Shown piece by piece: positions 8,706 through 15,751 of a stretch of DNA of 49,036 bases. Source of the stretch: JAICJJ01 sp039809985. Lineage in GTDB: Bacteria; Chloroflexota; Chloroflexia; Thermomicrobiales; UBA6265. The notes beneath the pieces are model-generated. The model ran no database searches, was not told where the DNA came from, and was given only the letters and a program-made list of their open reading frames with translations. Within the stretch, counting starts at the first letter, position 1. Every line of letters starts with the position of its first letter. Made by a program: the position numbers and the translations under genes. Where the stretch lies: the NCBI GenBank assembly GCA_039809985.1, contig JBDHWC010000007.1, positions 1-49,036 of the forward strand, given 5' to 3'.

Positions 8706-9573
8706 GGCGCATGGCTCCGTTCGCCGCGGCCTCGGCGGCGCGGACGATGGCGGCCTCGGCGAGGACGGCGGCGAGTTGCCGCTTGTAGTCGGTCGACTCG
8801 AAGGCGTCGACCGTCGGCTCGATCTCTCGCCGAACCCGTGCCGCCGCCTCGGCGGCGAGGGTGGGAGAAGGCGCGCGGCCGATGAGCAGCGCCTCCGCGG
8901 CCAGCATTCGCTCCGGTCGCTCGCCGACGCTGCCGACGACGACGCGGGCCTCGGCGACGGTGCCGCCTGCAAGCCGGACCACCGCCGCGACCGAGGCGCT
9001 CGGCCGCTCGTGAATCTTGAACCGCTCGTAGGCGACGCCGGTGGCGGGGCCGGGAAGCGGCGCGAGGATGTCGGTCAGGATCTCGTCCGGCCGGCGGGCG
9101 GTGGACATCAGGCCGGTGAAGAACCCCTCGGCCGGCACGCTGCGCTCGCCGTCCGCCGAGACGAGGGTCAGGGTCGCGCCGAGGGCCACGAGGAGGGTGG
9201 CCGGGTCGCTGTGCGGCTCGGCGAAGCAGAGGTTGCCGCCGAGCGTGCCGGCGGAGCGGACCCGGACGTTGGCGACGTTGGCCTCCAGCGCGGCGAGCTC
9301 GGGCAGCCGTTCGCGGACGAGCGGCGAGCGCTCGATGGCGCGGTGGGTGGCGAGCGCCCCGATCCGGAGCGCGCCGTCCTCGGCCGCGATGCCGTCGAGG
9401 CCGGGGATGCGCTTGATGTCGACGAGGTGGCCGAACTCGGTCAGCCGGTCCTTCAGGATGACGACCAGTTCGGTGCCGCCGGCGTAGACGGCGGCGTCGT
9501 CGCCGTGCTCGCGCAGCAGGGCGGCGGCGTCGGTAAGCCGCTCCGGGCGGTGCAGGCTAAAGGGCGCGAGCAT
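8695..9573 (-). CDS. FAD-binding subunit of the molybdenum hydroxylase
   Basis: This 292-residue medium subunit belongs to the CoxM/XdhB family. The FAD-binding motifs are A-G-G-T-E-L near residues 32-37 and T-L-G-G-N-L-C-F-A-E about 80 residues later. The C-terminal CO_deh_flav_C-type region includes Y-E-R-F-K-I-H-E-R-P-S-A-S. It accepts electrons from the iron-sulfur subunit and hands them to NAD or another carrier. Its start lies inside the aldolase gene (17-base overlap). The gene order FAD, 2Fe-2S, molybdenum is that of the cox/nicotinate-dehydrogenase style three-subunit enzymes. Confidence 0.92.
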   Translation of the reverse strand: MLAPFSLHRPERLTDAAALLREHGDDAAVYAGGTELVVILKDRLTEFGHLVDIKRIPGLDGIAAEDGALRIGALATHRAIERSPLVRERLPELAALEANVANVRVRSAGTLGGNLCFAEPHSDPATLLVALGATLTLVSADGERSVPAEGFFTGLMSTARRPDEILTDILAPLPGPATGVAYERFKIHERPSASVAAVVRLAGGTVAEARVVVGSVGERPERMLAAEALLIGRAPSPTLAAEAAARVRREIEPTVDAFESTDYKRQLAAVLAEAAIVRAAEAAANGAMRHAG

Positions 9574-10315
9574 GCGCGGCCTCCTGCGCCTTGCCGGTCG
9601 CGGGCGGCATCCCGTCGTCGAGCCCGGCCCGGCGGACTTGGCGGACGAGGTAGCCCCAGTAGTTCTCGAGGTGGTCGTCGCGGTACTTGTCGGGGTAGAC
9701 CCGGTCGGCCATCTCGGCCGACATCGGGCGCAACTCGCCGAGCGAGCCGGCGATGGCCTGGATGCGCAGCACCCGCTCGAGGGTGAGCGCGGCGTAGACC
9801 GCCCACTTGACGGTCGCGCCGACGACCAGCACGCCGTGGCCGCGCATGACGACGACCCGCTTGTCGCCGAGGGCGCGGGCGACGGCCGCGCCCTCGTCCG
9901 CGGAGATGATCAGGCTGGCGGTGTCGTCAAAAGTGGCCAGCCCCTCGCGGAAGAGGACCGCGTCGTGGTTGAGCAGGGCCAGTTCGGCGTCGGTCGCGCC
10001 GAAGGCGGTGGTGTAGGGCGGGTGGGTGTGGACCACCGCGCCGACATCGGGCCGGGCCCGGTAGACGGCGGTGTGGAGCACGGTCTCGAGGTGGATGCGT
10101 CCGGTGCCGGCGAGGCGGCTGCCGTCCATGTCGAGCGTCAGGACGTCGCCGGGGGCGACCTCCTCCAGCCCGAGGCCGTTCGGCTTGATCAGGACCTTCT
10201 CGCCGTCGGCGGAGCGGGCGGAGACGTGCCCCAGCGTGTAGTCGCCATGCCCGGCCATGCCGAGGATGCGGCAGGCCCAGGCGACCTCCTCGCGCAGCGC
10301 GTCGTCGGCGGTCAT
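9557..10315 (-). CDS. Class II aldolase/adducin family protein
   Basis: This 252-residue enzyme belongs to the zinc-dependent class II aldolase family (fuculose-phosphate aldolase, ribulose-phosphate epimerase, related decarboxylases). Zinc ligands are visible as V-V-H-T-H-P-P and the later M-R-G-H-G-V-L-V-V-G; the family's acidic residue lies in the G-A-T-D-A-E segment or close by. The C-terminal tail (Y-P-D-K-Y-R-D-D-H onward) is specific to this subgroup. Its ATG shares one base with the cupin stop (TGATG). In the operon it would cleave or decarboxylate a ring-opened intermediate, which is inference. Confidence 0.85.
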   Translation of the reverse strand: MTADDALREEVAWACRILGMAGHGDYTLGHVSARSADGEKVLIKPNGLGLEEVAPGDVLTLDMDGSRLAGTGRIHLETVLHTAVYRARPDVGAVVHTHPPYTTAFGATDAELALLNHDAVLFREGLATFDDTASLIISADEGAAVARALGDKRVVVMRGHGVLVVGATVKWAVYAALTLERVLRIQAIAGSLGELRPMSAEMADRVYPDKYRDDHLENYWGYLVRQVRRAGLDDGMPPATGKAQEAAHARAL

Positions 10316-10680
10316 CAGCGGCGCTCCGTCGGCGGGTAGGCGGGGTGCGGGAAGCCGAAGACCATCACCACGTCCTCGCCGCCGGTGTTGGCGACGGCGT
10401 GCCAGAGCCCGGCCGGGATGTGGATCGCCTCGCCGGCGGCGAAGGGGACGGCGCCGTCGTCGGTCCGCAGTTCCCCGCGGCCGGCGACGACGTAGGCGAC
10501 CTCCTCCGCGTCGTGCCGGACCGCCCCGAGGACGGTGCCGGGGGCGAAGACGGAGTAGCCGAGCGAACTGACGATCCCGTCGGCGGTGTCGCGGGTCAGC
10601 AGCATCCGGCTCCAGCTGCCGTTGGGCAGCGGGATCGGCTCGACCGCGGCGAGGGGGACGACGGTGACGGTCTCGGTCAC
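10315..10680 (-). CDS. Small cupin-domain protein
   Basis: This is a single-domain cupin of 121 residues. The first cupin motif is visible as R-H-D-A-E-E-V-A-Y-V-V-A-G-R-G and the second as H-I-P-A-G-L-W-H-A-V-A-N, supplying His/Glu metal ligands. I prefer GTG 10680, which overlaps the upstream stop as GTGA like its neighbours; another GTG at 10689 would add three residues. Small cupins in catabolic clusters act as isomerases, hydrolases or dioxygenases, or simply as sensors, so the role stays open. Confidence 0.8.
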   Translation of the reverse strand: MTETVTVVPLAAVEPIPLPNGSWSRMLLTRDTADGIVSSLGYSVFAPGTVLGAVRHDAEEVAYVVAGRGELRTDDGAVPFAAGEAIHIPAGLWHAVANTGGEDVVMVFGFPHPAYPPTERR

Positions 10681-11684
10681 AGCGCCCACTTCCCGTCCTT
10701 GACGATGTACTGGCCGTTGTCCTCGATCATCAGCGAGGCGTTCAGGCAGTTGCCGTCGAGGTGCAGCACGGAGTGGTTCTGGCCGCCGGGGTAGGCGTTG
10801 TGGTTGTCGCCGAGGGCGAAGTGGACCGTGCCGAGCAGCCCCTTCTCCGAGGGCGAGCCGGTGGGCGACTTCTCGCTGGTGCCGAAGGCGAACTCGCCGA
10901 TGACGGTCGCGCCGTCGACCCCCTCGATCACCTTGCGCAGGCGGGCCGCCTCGTCGCCGCCCTCGATCTTAGTCACCTTCCCCTTCTCGACGGTCCAGGT
11001 GATCGGGTGCGGGGTCTGCCCCGGCAGGCCGATGCCGAGCATGATGCCGTCGACGACGATGGTCCCCTCGGTCCGGTCCTCGACCGCGGCGAAGGCGACC
11101 TCCGACCAGAGCGGGACCGGGCCCATCATCTGGCCGCGGTGCTTGATCGGGGTCACTTCCAGCGCCGGCCGGCCCTCGATTGAGACGCGGACGTCGGTGC
11201 CGGCGGGGGAGGTGACGCGGCACCACTTCTTGCCCTTGAGCGCGGCGATGGCGGCCCGGGCCCGGTCGGTGGCGTCGTGGATGTCGGCCTCGGTCAGGCC
11301 CCAGTTGCCGATCCCCTCCTCGACCGAGGCGATCTTGGCGTTGTTGTCGCACGACTCGCGCACGGCCGAGACGTGGGCGAAGCGGTTGGCCCACTCGAGG
11401 TTGGTGATGATGATGATCTCGTCCGAGTTGGTCATCGCGTGGTGGAGGTTGCGGGGCGGGGCCATCGGGAACTTGGTGTCGGCGACGGCGCGGCGGACCT
11501 GCTGCTCGTTGTTGGCGATCACCGGCAGGCCGCCCCGCTCGACGACGATGCGGGCGAGGGCGTCCGCCTCGGCGCGGTGGGCGTCGTCGGTGATGATCGT
11601 GACGGTGTCGCCCGGCTCGACCGACATGCAGACGCCGACGACCATCTCGGCGTCGCGTCGGAGCCCCGGATCGAGTTCAGCCAT
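10677..11684 (-). CDS. M29-aminopeptidase/NicX-like metalloenzyme
   Basis: The 335-residue protein resembles the family shared by M29 (thermophilic) aminopeptidases and the 2,5-dihydroxypyridine 5,6-dioxygenase NicX. Seen: I-G-N-W-G-L-T-E-A-D, G-E-F-A-F-G-T, H-F-A-L-G-D-N-H-N-A-Y-P-G-G and S-V-L-H-L-D-G-N-C. The H-L-D at 308-310 matches the His-x-Asp iron ligand pair known for NicX, at a similar distance from the C terminus; the remaining ligand I could not place. Length is close to NicX (about 350) and shorter than typical M29 peptidases (about 400). Beside a molybdenum hydroxylase and a flavin monooxygenase, ring cleavage of a hydroxylated N-heterocycle is plausible, but peptidase activity is not excluded. 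Confidence 0.75.
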   Translation of the reverse strand: MAELDPGLRRDAEMVVGVCMSVEPGDTVTIITDDAHRAEADALARIVVERGGLPVIANNEQQVRRAVADTKFPMAPPRNLHHAMTNSDEIIIITNLEWANRFAHVSAVRESCDNNAKIASVEEGIGNWGLTEADIHDATDRARAAIAALKGKKWCRVTSPAGTDVRVSIEGRPALEVTPIKHRGQMMGPVPLWSEVAFAAVEDRTEGTIVVDGIMLGIGLPGQTPHPITWTVEKGKVTKIEGGDEAARLRKVIEGVDGATVIGEFAFGTSEKSPTGSPSEKGLLGTVHFALGDNHNAYPGGQNHSVLHLDGNCLNASLMIEDNGQYIVKDGKWAL

Positions 11685-11756
11685 GGTGCGCGTCCTTTCC
11701 GTCGGTCTCGTGCCGGCCGCCGCGCGCCGCGACGGCCCGTGCGTGCGTCTCCTGCC

Positions 11757-12806
11757 TCAGGCGGGGGCGAGGCGGCGGGGGGCGACCTTCGGCAGCACCT
11801 CGTCGACCAGCCGCCGCACCTGGCCGTACTGGTCGAGGGAGCCGAAGCGGCAGATGAAGTCGTCGACCCCGGCCGCGGCGAAGGTGGTGATCCAGTCCGC
11901 GACGTCGTCCGGCGTGCCGACCGGACCCCACTCGCCGAGGTCCATCGCCTTGGAGAGTTCGGGGTAGTACTGGCTGATGTAGGCGTCGATCCCCGCCTGC
12001 GCCTCCTCGCGGGTGTCGGCGATGTTCATGGTGACTTGGTACGACATCACGAAGTCGGCGCGGGGTCGTCCTTCCTCGGCGATGGCGGCGTCGACCTGCT
12101 CGAGCTGGGCGGCGAACTCCTCCGGGTGGCGGGCCCGGCAGCAGGTCATCCAGCCGTCGCCGTACTTGGCGATGCGGCGGGCGGCCTTCGAGATGACGCG
12201 CTCGGTCTGCGCCTCGGCCTTGGTGCCGACGGTCAGGCGCGGGTTGGAGACGACCCAGATCGGCGGCGGGTTCTGGACCGGGGTCAGCGGCCGCATCTCG
12301 GTGCCGGAGTAGAAGCTGATGTCGTCGAACTGGAAGTGCTTGCCGTGGAAGTCGGTCTTCCCCTCGGTCCAGAGCTGGCGGAGGACGGCGAGCCCTTCCT
12401 CGAAGATGCCGGCCCGCTGCTCGAAGTCGAGGCCCTGCGAGGCGTACTCGCGGCGGACGCCCTCCTCCGGGTTGCCCATGCCGGTGCCGAGGATGGTGCG
12501 TCCGTTCGAGAGGTGGTCGAGCGTCGCCCACTCGAGGGCGAGGTAGAGCGGGTTGCGGGTGCCGGAGACCATGCAGGCGGTGCCGAGCTTGACCCGCTCG
12601 GTCCGCTGCGAGATGGCGGAGAGGAGCGTGATCGGCTCGAACCGCGGCTTGGAGAAGAGGCTGTCCCCGACCCAGACCGAGTCGAAGCCGGACTGCTCGG
12701 CGACCTCGGCGAGGTTCAGCAGGTCGCGCAGGGAGTAGTCGGGCGCGATCAGCGGCTCCCGGTTGTTGAGGTTGAGCCCGAACTTCAGTTCACGGTTCGT
12801 GGTCAC
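11757..12806 (-). CDS. LLM-class flavin-dependent oxidoreductase
   Basis: This 349-residue luciferase-like monooxygenase has the TIM-barrel features F-G-L-N-L-N-N near the start, A-E-Q-S-G-F-D-S-V-W-V-G-D-S, T-E-R-V-K-L-G-T-A, S-N-G-R-T-I-L-G-T-G-M-G and P-P-P-I-W-V-V-S. It uses FMNH2 or F420 as a diffusible flavin and inserts or removes oxygen from small organics. GTG 12806 overlaps the GntR stop as GTGA. A 72-base gap separates it from the NicX-like gene. FMN versus F420 cannot be decided by eye. Confidence 0.88.
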   Translation of the reverse strand: MTTNRELKFGLNLNNREPLIAPDYSLRDLLNLAEVAEQSGFDSVWVGDSLFSKPRFEPITLLSAISQRTERVKLGTACMVSGTRNPLYLALEWATLDHLSNGRTILGTGMGNPEEGVRREYASQGLDFEQRAGIFEEGLAVLRQLWTEGKTDFHGKHFQFDDISFYSGTEMRPLTPVQNPPPIWVVSNPRLTVGTKAEAQTERVISKAARRIAKYGDGWMTCCRARHPEEFAAQLEQVDAAIAEEGRPRADFVMSYQVTMNIADTREEAQAGIDAYISQYYPELSKAMDLGEWGPVGTPDDVADWITTFAAAGVDDFICRFGSLDQYGQVRRLVDEVLPKVAPRRLAPA

Positions 12807-13606
12807 GCCGTCCCTCCCGGGCCCGGCCGTGCCGGGCGTCGCGCAGTCGTCGGTTCAGCCCCGTTCGCGCTCGGCGCGACGCCGCCCCGCAGCGGCAGCT
12901 CGGTCGCGCCGTCGGCGGCCATCGCCTCGAGGATGCGCTGCGGCACCCGGATGTGGTCGCCGACGAGGCGGGCCGCCGCGTCGGCGTCGCCCGCCAGCAC
13001 GGCGTCGAGGATCGCCCGGTGCTCGAGCAGCGAGCGTTCCATACCGCCCCGCAGCTGGGTCGAGGGGGAGAGGTAGCGGCGCATCCGGTCGACCAACGTG
13101 CCGTGGATCGCCTGCAGGTCGTCGTTCTGGGAGCGGGTGACGAAGAGGGCGTGGAAGGCGGCGTTGGCGGCGAAGAACGTCTCGACGTCGCCGATGGCGG
13201 CGGCGGCGGTCATCGCGTCCTGCAGCGACTCGAGCGCGGCGAGGTCGTCGCCGGTGACGTGGGGCACCGCCAGCCGGATCGCCAGCGCCTCCAGCGCCTC
13301 CCGCACCCGGTAGGCGTCGAGGAACTGCTTGATGGTGAGCGAGGAGACGATCGCGCCCTGCCGCGGCACCAGCGTCACCAGTCCCTCGGCGGCCAGGCGG
13401 CGGAGCGCCTCGCGGACGGGGACGCGGCTGACGCTGAGGTCCTGGGCGAGGGCCTCCTCCCGCAGCGTCGCGCCGGGGAACAGGCTGTTGTCGAGGATCC
13501 GCTCGCGGAGGAGAGCGTAGACCTGCTCGGCGAGGGTCGCGGTGTTCAGCCGCAGGCCGGTGGTGCGGTGGGTGCCGTTGTGGTGCGGGGAAGGTGCCGG
13601 TTGCAT
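12803..13606 (-). CDS. GntR family transcriptional regulator, FCD (FadR-type) subfamily
   Basis: The 267-residue protein has an N-terminal winged helix (L-A-E-Q-V-Y-A-L-L-R-E-R-I-L, then S-R-V-P-V-R-E-A-L-R-R-L) and an all-helical FCD effector domain whose metal-binding histidines appear in N-A-A-F-H-A-L-F, L-L-E-H-R-A-I-L and G-D-H-I-R-V. It heads the operon, and its own promoter carries a GTATAC double site across the start point, so autorepression relieved by a small organic-acid ligand is the likely mode. The C-terminal 30 residues are a Pro/Ala-rich tail. Confidence 0.92.
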   Translation of the reverse strand: MQPAPSPHHNGTHRTTGLRLNTATLAEQVYALLRERILDNSLFPGATLREEALAQDLSVSRVPVREALRRLAAEGLVTLVPRQGAIVSSLTIKQFLDAYRVREALEALAIRLAVPHVTGDDLAALESLQDAMTAAAAIGDVETFFAANAAFHALFVTRSQNDDLQAIHGTLVDRMRRYLSPSTQLRGGMERSLLEHRAILDAVLAGDADAAARLVGDHIRVPQRILEAMAADGATELPLRGGVAPSANGAEPTTARRPARPGPGGTA

Positions 13607-13646
13607 CGGTTCGAACGGGCCTCGCTGCGCGTCGCCGACCGCCGCT

Positions 13647-13659
13647 GTATACGGTATAC
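13647..13659. promoter_or_regulatory. Putative GntR operator over the start point
   Basis: GTATAC-G-GTATAC is a near-perfect inverted repeat made of two GTATAC palindromes one base apart. It lies just downstream of the minus-strand -10 box and would cover about -3 to +10. FCD-type GntR repressors often bind short palindromes of the TGTATACA kind. Its place in front of the GntR gene supports autoregulation of the whole operon. Confidence 0.7.
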
Positions 13660-13662
13660 GGG

Positions 13663-13691
13663 ACCATACCGCCGGCCCGGCCCACTGTCAA
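13663..13691 (-). promoter_or_regulatory. Sigma-70-type promoter of the 13-gene operon
   Basis: On the minus strand a perfect -35 box TTGACA (13691-13686) is followed after exactly 17 bases by TATGGT (13668-13663). Transcription would start near 13656, about 50 bases before the GntR ATG. No other consensus promoter was seen further down the operon. Confidence 0.75.
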
Positions 13692-13710
13692 CCGGCCGCG
13701 CCGAAGGGTC

Positions 13711-13739
13711 GTGACGCGATGGCTGCGGCCCGGTACGAT
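13711..13739 (+). promoter_or_regulatory. Candidate promoter of the GNAT-MFS unit
   Basis: GTGACG (13711-13716) is followed after 17 bases by TACGAT (13734-13739). The -10 box is the same hexamer as in the promoter at 19733. The start point would lie near 13746, 35 bases before the ATG. Confidence 0.45.
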
Positions 13740-13746
13740 ACCGGGC
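13728..13746. promoter_or_regulatory. Palindrome across the GNAT promoter -10 box
   Basis: GCCCGGTA-CGA-TACCGGGC is a perfect inverted repeat with 8-base arms. It overlaps the candidate TACGAT -10 box, so it may be an operator for an unknown regulator. It differs from the GTATAC site on the other side of the divergent region. Confidence 0.5.
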
Positions 13747-13780
13747 GGCTGCGGGGCGCGGTCACGGAAGGGGCGGTCGC

Positions 13781-14239
13781 ATGGAACCGGCAACGGCCGG
13801 GCTGGTCTACCGGGACGACGACGAGGTGGCGCCCGGGGAGTACCGGGCGATGTTCGCCCTGATCGGGCGGCGGCCGATCGCGGCCGAGGACGACGCCGTC
13901 GTCGCGGCGCTCCGGCGCGGCCGGAACCTGACGGCGCGGACGGCCGACGGCACCTTGGTCGGGCTGGCCCGGCTGCTCGACGACGGGCTGCTGTACGCCT
14001 CGGTCTGGGACGTCGCGGTCGACCCGGCACACCGGCGGCGGGGCATCGCCCGCGAGCTGATGCGACGGGCGATGGCGGTCGTCGACGGCCGGCGGCTGGT
14101 CGCGCTGGTGGCGACCGAGATGGGGGAGCCGCTCTACCGGGAGCTCGGCTTCAGCGAGACGTCGGGCGGCAGCGTGGCGTTGTTCCTGCGGCCCGAGGGC
14201 GGACGGGCACCGGCTCCGGCGGAGGAGTCGGCGGGGTAG
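13781..14239 (+). CDS. GNAT family N-acetyltransferase
   Basis: This 152-residue single-domain acetyltransferase shows the acetyl-CoA pyrophosphate loop V-A-V-D-P-A-H-R-R-R-G-I-A-R-E-L-M and the C-terminal L-Y-R-E-L-G-F strand-helix. The ATG at 13781 follows GGAAGGGG at 13766-13773. The substrate is not readable from the sequence. It lies 66 bases before the MFS gene on the same strand and diverges from the GntR operon. Confidence 0.88.
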   Translation: MEPATAGLVYRDDDEVAPGEYRAMFALIGRRPIAAEDDAVVAALRRGRNLTARTADGTLVGLARLLDDGLLYASVWDVAVDPAHRRRGIARELMRRAMAVVDGRRLVALVATEMGEPLYRELGFSETSGGSVALFLRPEGGRAPAPAEESAG

Positions 14240-14305
14240 GGGATCGGGCGGCATCCGGCGTTCCGGCCAGCACGGCGACCGGCACCGGGATCGACGAGGA
14301 CCAGC

Positions 14306-15664
14306 GTGGAGCGGATCACCAACCGATTGGGGCAGGCGGACCTCGGCGAGGCGGCGCGGCGCGGCTTCGTGCTGCTGGCGCTGATGCAGATCGCCTTCGG
14401 CCTGGCGCTGACGGCGCAGCAGAACATCGTCGTCAACTACTTCAACGACGTGCTGAAGTTCTCCACCCCGGAGTTCGGCTACATCACCGCGATCCGGGAG
14501 ATCCCCGGCTTCCTGATCATCTTCCTCAGCGCGGTGGTCTACCGCGTCTCGCTGCAGCGGGTGACCGCCGGGGCGCTGGTGCTGCTCGGCATCGCGTACA
14601 TGTGCTTCGGCCTCTCGAACAGTTTCTGGACGGTGGTGCCGTGGGTGGTGCTCTCCAGCATCGGCTACCACACCGTGCTGCAGACCCAGAACGCGCTGGC
14701 GCTCAACCTGACGGGCGAGAAGAAGAGCGGGGCGATCCTCGGCTGGATGAGCGGGATGAACCAGACCGGGTCGCTGATCGGCCTGGTCCTGATCCTGGTC
14801 ACCTTCGCCGCCGGGATCCTCGGCTTCCGCTCGGCGTTCGTGGTGCTGGGGATCGTCTCGATCCTCGGCGCGGTGGCGGTTTTCGGCTTCCCGCACCTGC
14901 ACGACGGGGTCGAGCAACAGGTGGCGGCCAAGCGCGACCCGATCGTGCTGAAGCGCGACTACCGGTTCTACTACTGGCTGAGCCTGATCGACGGGGCGCG
15001 GCAGCAGATCTTCTTCTCGTTCGGGCTGATGGTGCTGGTCAAGTTCTACGGCCTGAGCGTCGAGCAGGTCTCGGGCCTGCTGATCGTGGTGACGCTGGCG
15101 GCGGCCCTGCTGGGGCCGACCATCGGCCGGCTGATCGACACGCAGGGGGAGCGGCGGCTGCTCTCGTGGGTGAACGTCGCCTACATCGTGGCCCTCGGCG
15201 GCTACGCGTTCACCTCGAACGTCTTCGTCGCCAGCGCCTGCTACATCATCTACACCTTCATCTCCCCGCTCTCGGCGATGGCGGCCTCGACCTACCTGCG
15301 GAAGATCGCCACCCCGGCCGACATCGCCCCCAGCTTCGCGATGGGGACGACGATGCAGCACGCGGCCGCCATCGTGGTCCCGCTCAGCACCGGCTTCATC
15401 CTCAACTACGTCGGCTACCAAGTGCCGTTCATGATCGCCTGCGTCTTCGCCTTCGTCGCCATCGTCGTCACCCAAGGGCTCAACCCGATCGCCCAGCGCT
15501 CGGCCGAGCGGATAGCCCTCGACGCCCAGGCGGCCAAGAACCGCGCCGCCGAGGGGGAGGCGCTGGAGATCGCGTCGATGGAGACGGCCAACGCCGACGA
15601 CCCCGGCAGCCACCTCTCCGCCAACCTCGCCGCCGCGACGCTGGCCGACAAGTCGGCCGACTGA
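14306..15664 (+). CDS. MFS transporter
   Basis: This 452-residue membrane protein has around twelve predicted helices. It has two halves joined by a polar loop after F-P-H-L-H-D, and a polar C-terminal tail of about 60 residues. There is no signature that tells the substrate. The N-terminal half has the typical membrane entry T-A-Q-Q-N-I-V-V-N-Y-F-N-D and the second half starts K-R-D-Y-R-F-Y-Y-W-L. The GTG start at 14306 has GAGG a few bases upstream. It probably shares a transcript with the GNAT gene. Confidence 0.82.
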   Translation: MERITNRLGQADLGEAARRGFVLLALMQIAFGLALTAQQNIVVNYFNDVLKFSTPEFGYITAIREIPGFLIIFLSAVVYRVSLQRVTAGALVLLGIAYMCFGLSNSFWTVVPWVVLSSIGYHTVLQTQNALALNLTGEKKSGAILGWMSGMNQTGSLIGLVLILVTFAAGILGFRSAFVVLGIVSILGAVAVFGFPHLHDGVEQQVAAKRDPIVLKRDYRFYYWLSLIDGARQQIFFSFGLMVLVKFYGLSVEQVSGLLIVVTLAAALLGPTIGRLIDTQGERRLLSWVNVAYIVALGGYAFTSNVFVASACYIIYTFISPLSAMAASTYLRKIATPADIAPSFAMGTTMQHAAAIVVPLSTGFILNYVGYQVPFMIACVFAFVAIVVTQGLNPIAQRSAERIALDAQAAKNRAAEGEALEIASMETANADDPGSHLSANLAAATLADKSAD

Positions 15665-15751
15665 CCGGGCACGCGCCGTGCGGAGGCCGTCGGCGTTGTC
15701 ACACGCCGGCCGGTTCCCGCATGGCGGCCGCAGTCTCGGAGGTGGTTCGCG

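Noticed and set aside
13607..13622. GGTTCGAAC-like T-arm suggesting a tRNA
   Set aside because: No acceptor stem, anticodon arm or D-arm can be drawn around it, and it overlaps the start of the GntR gene.
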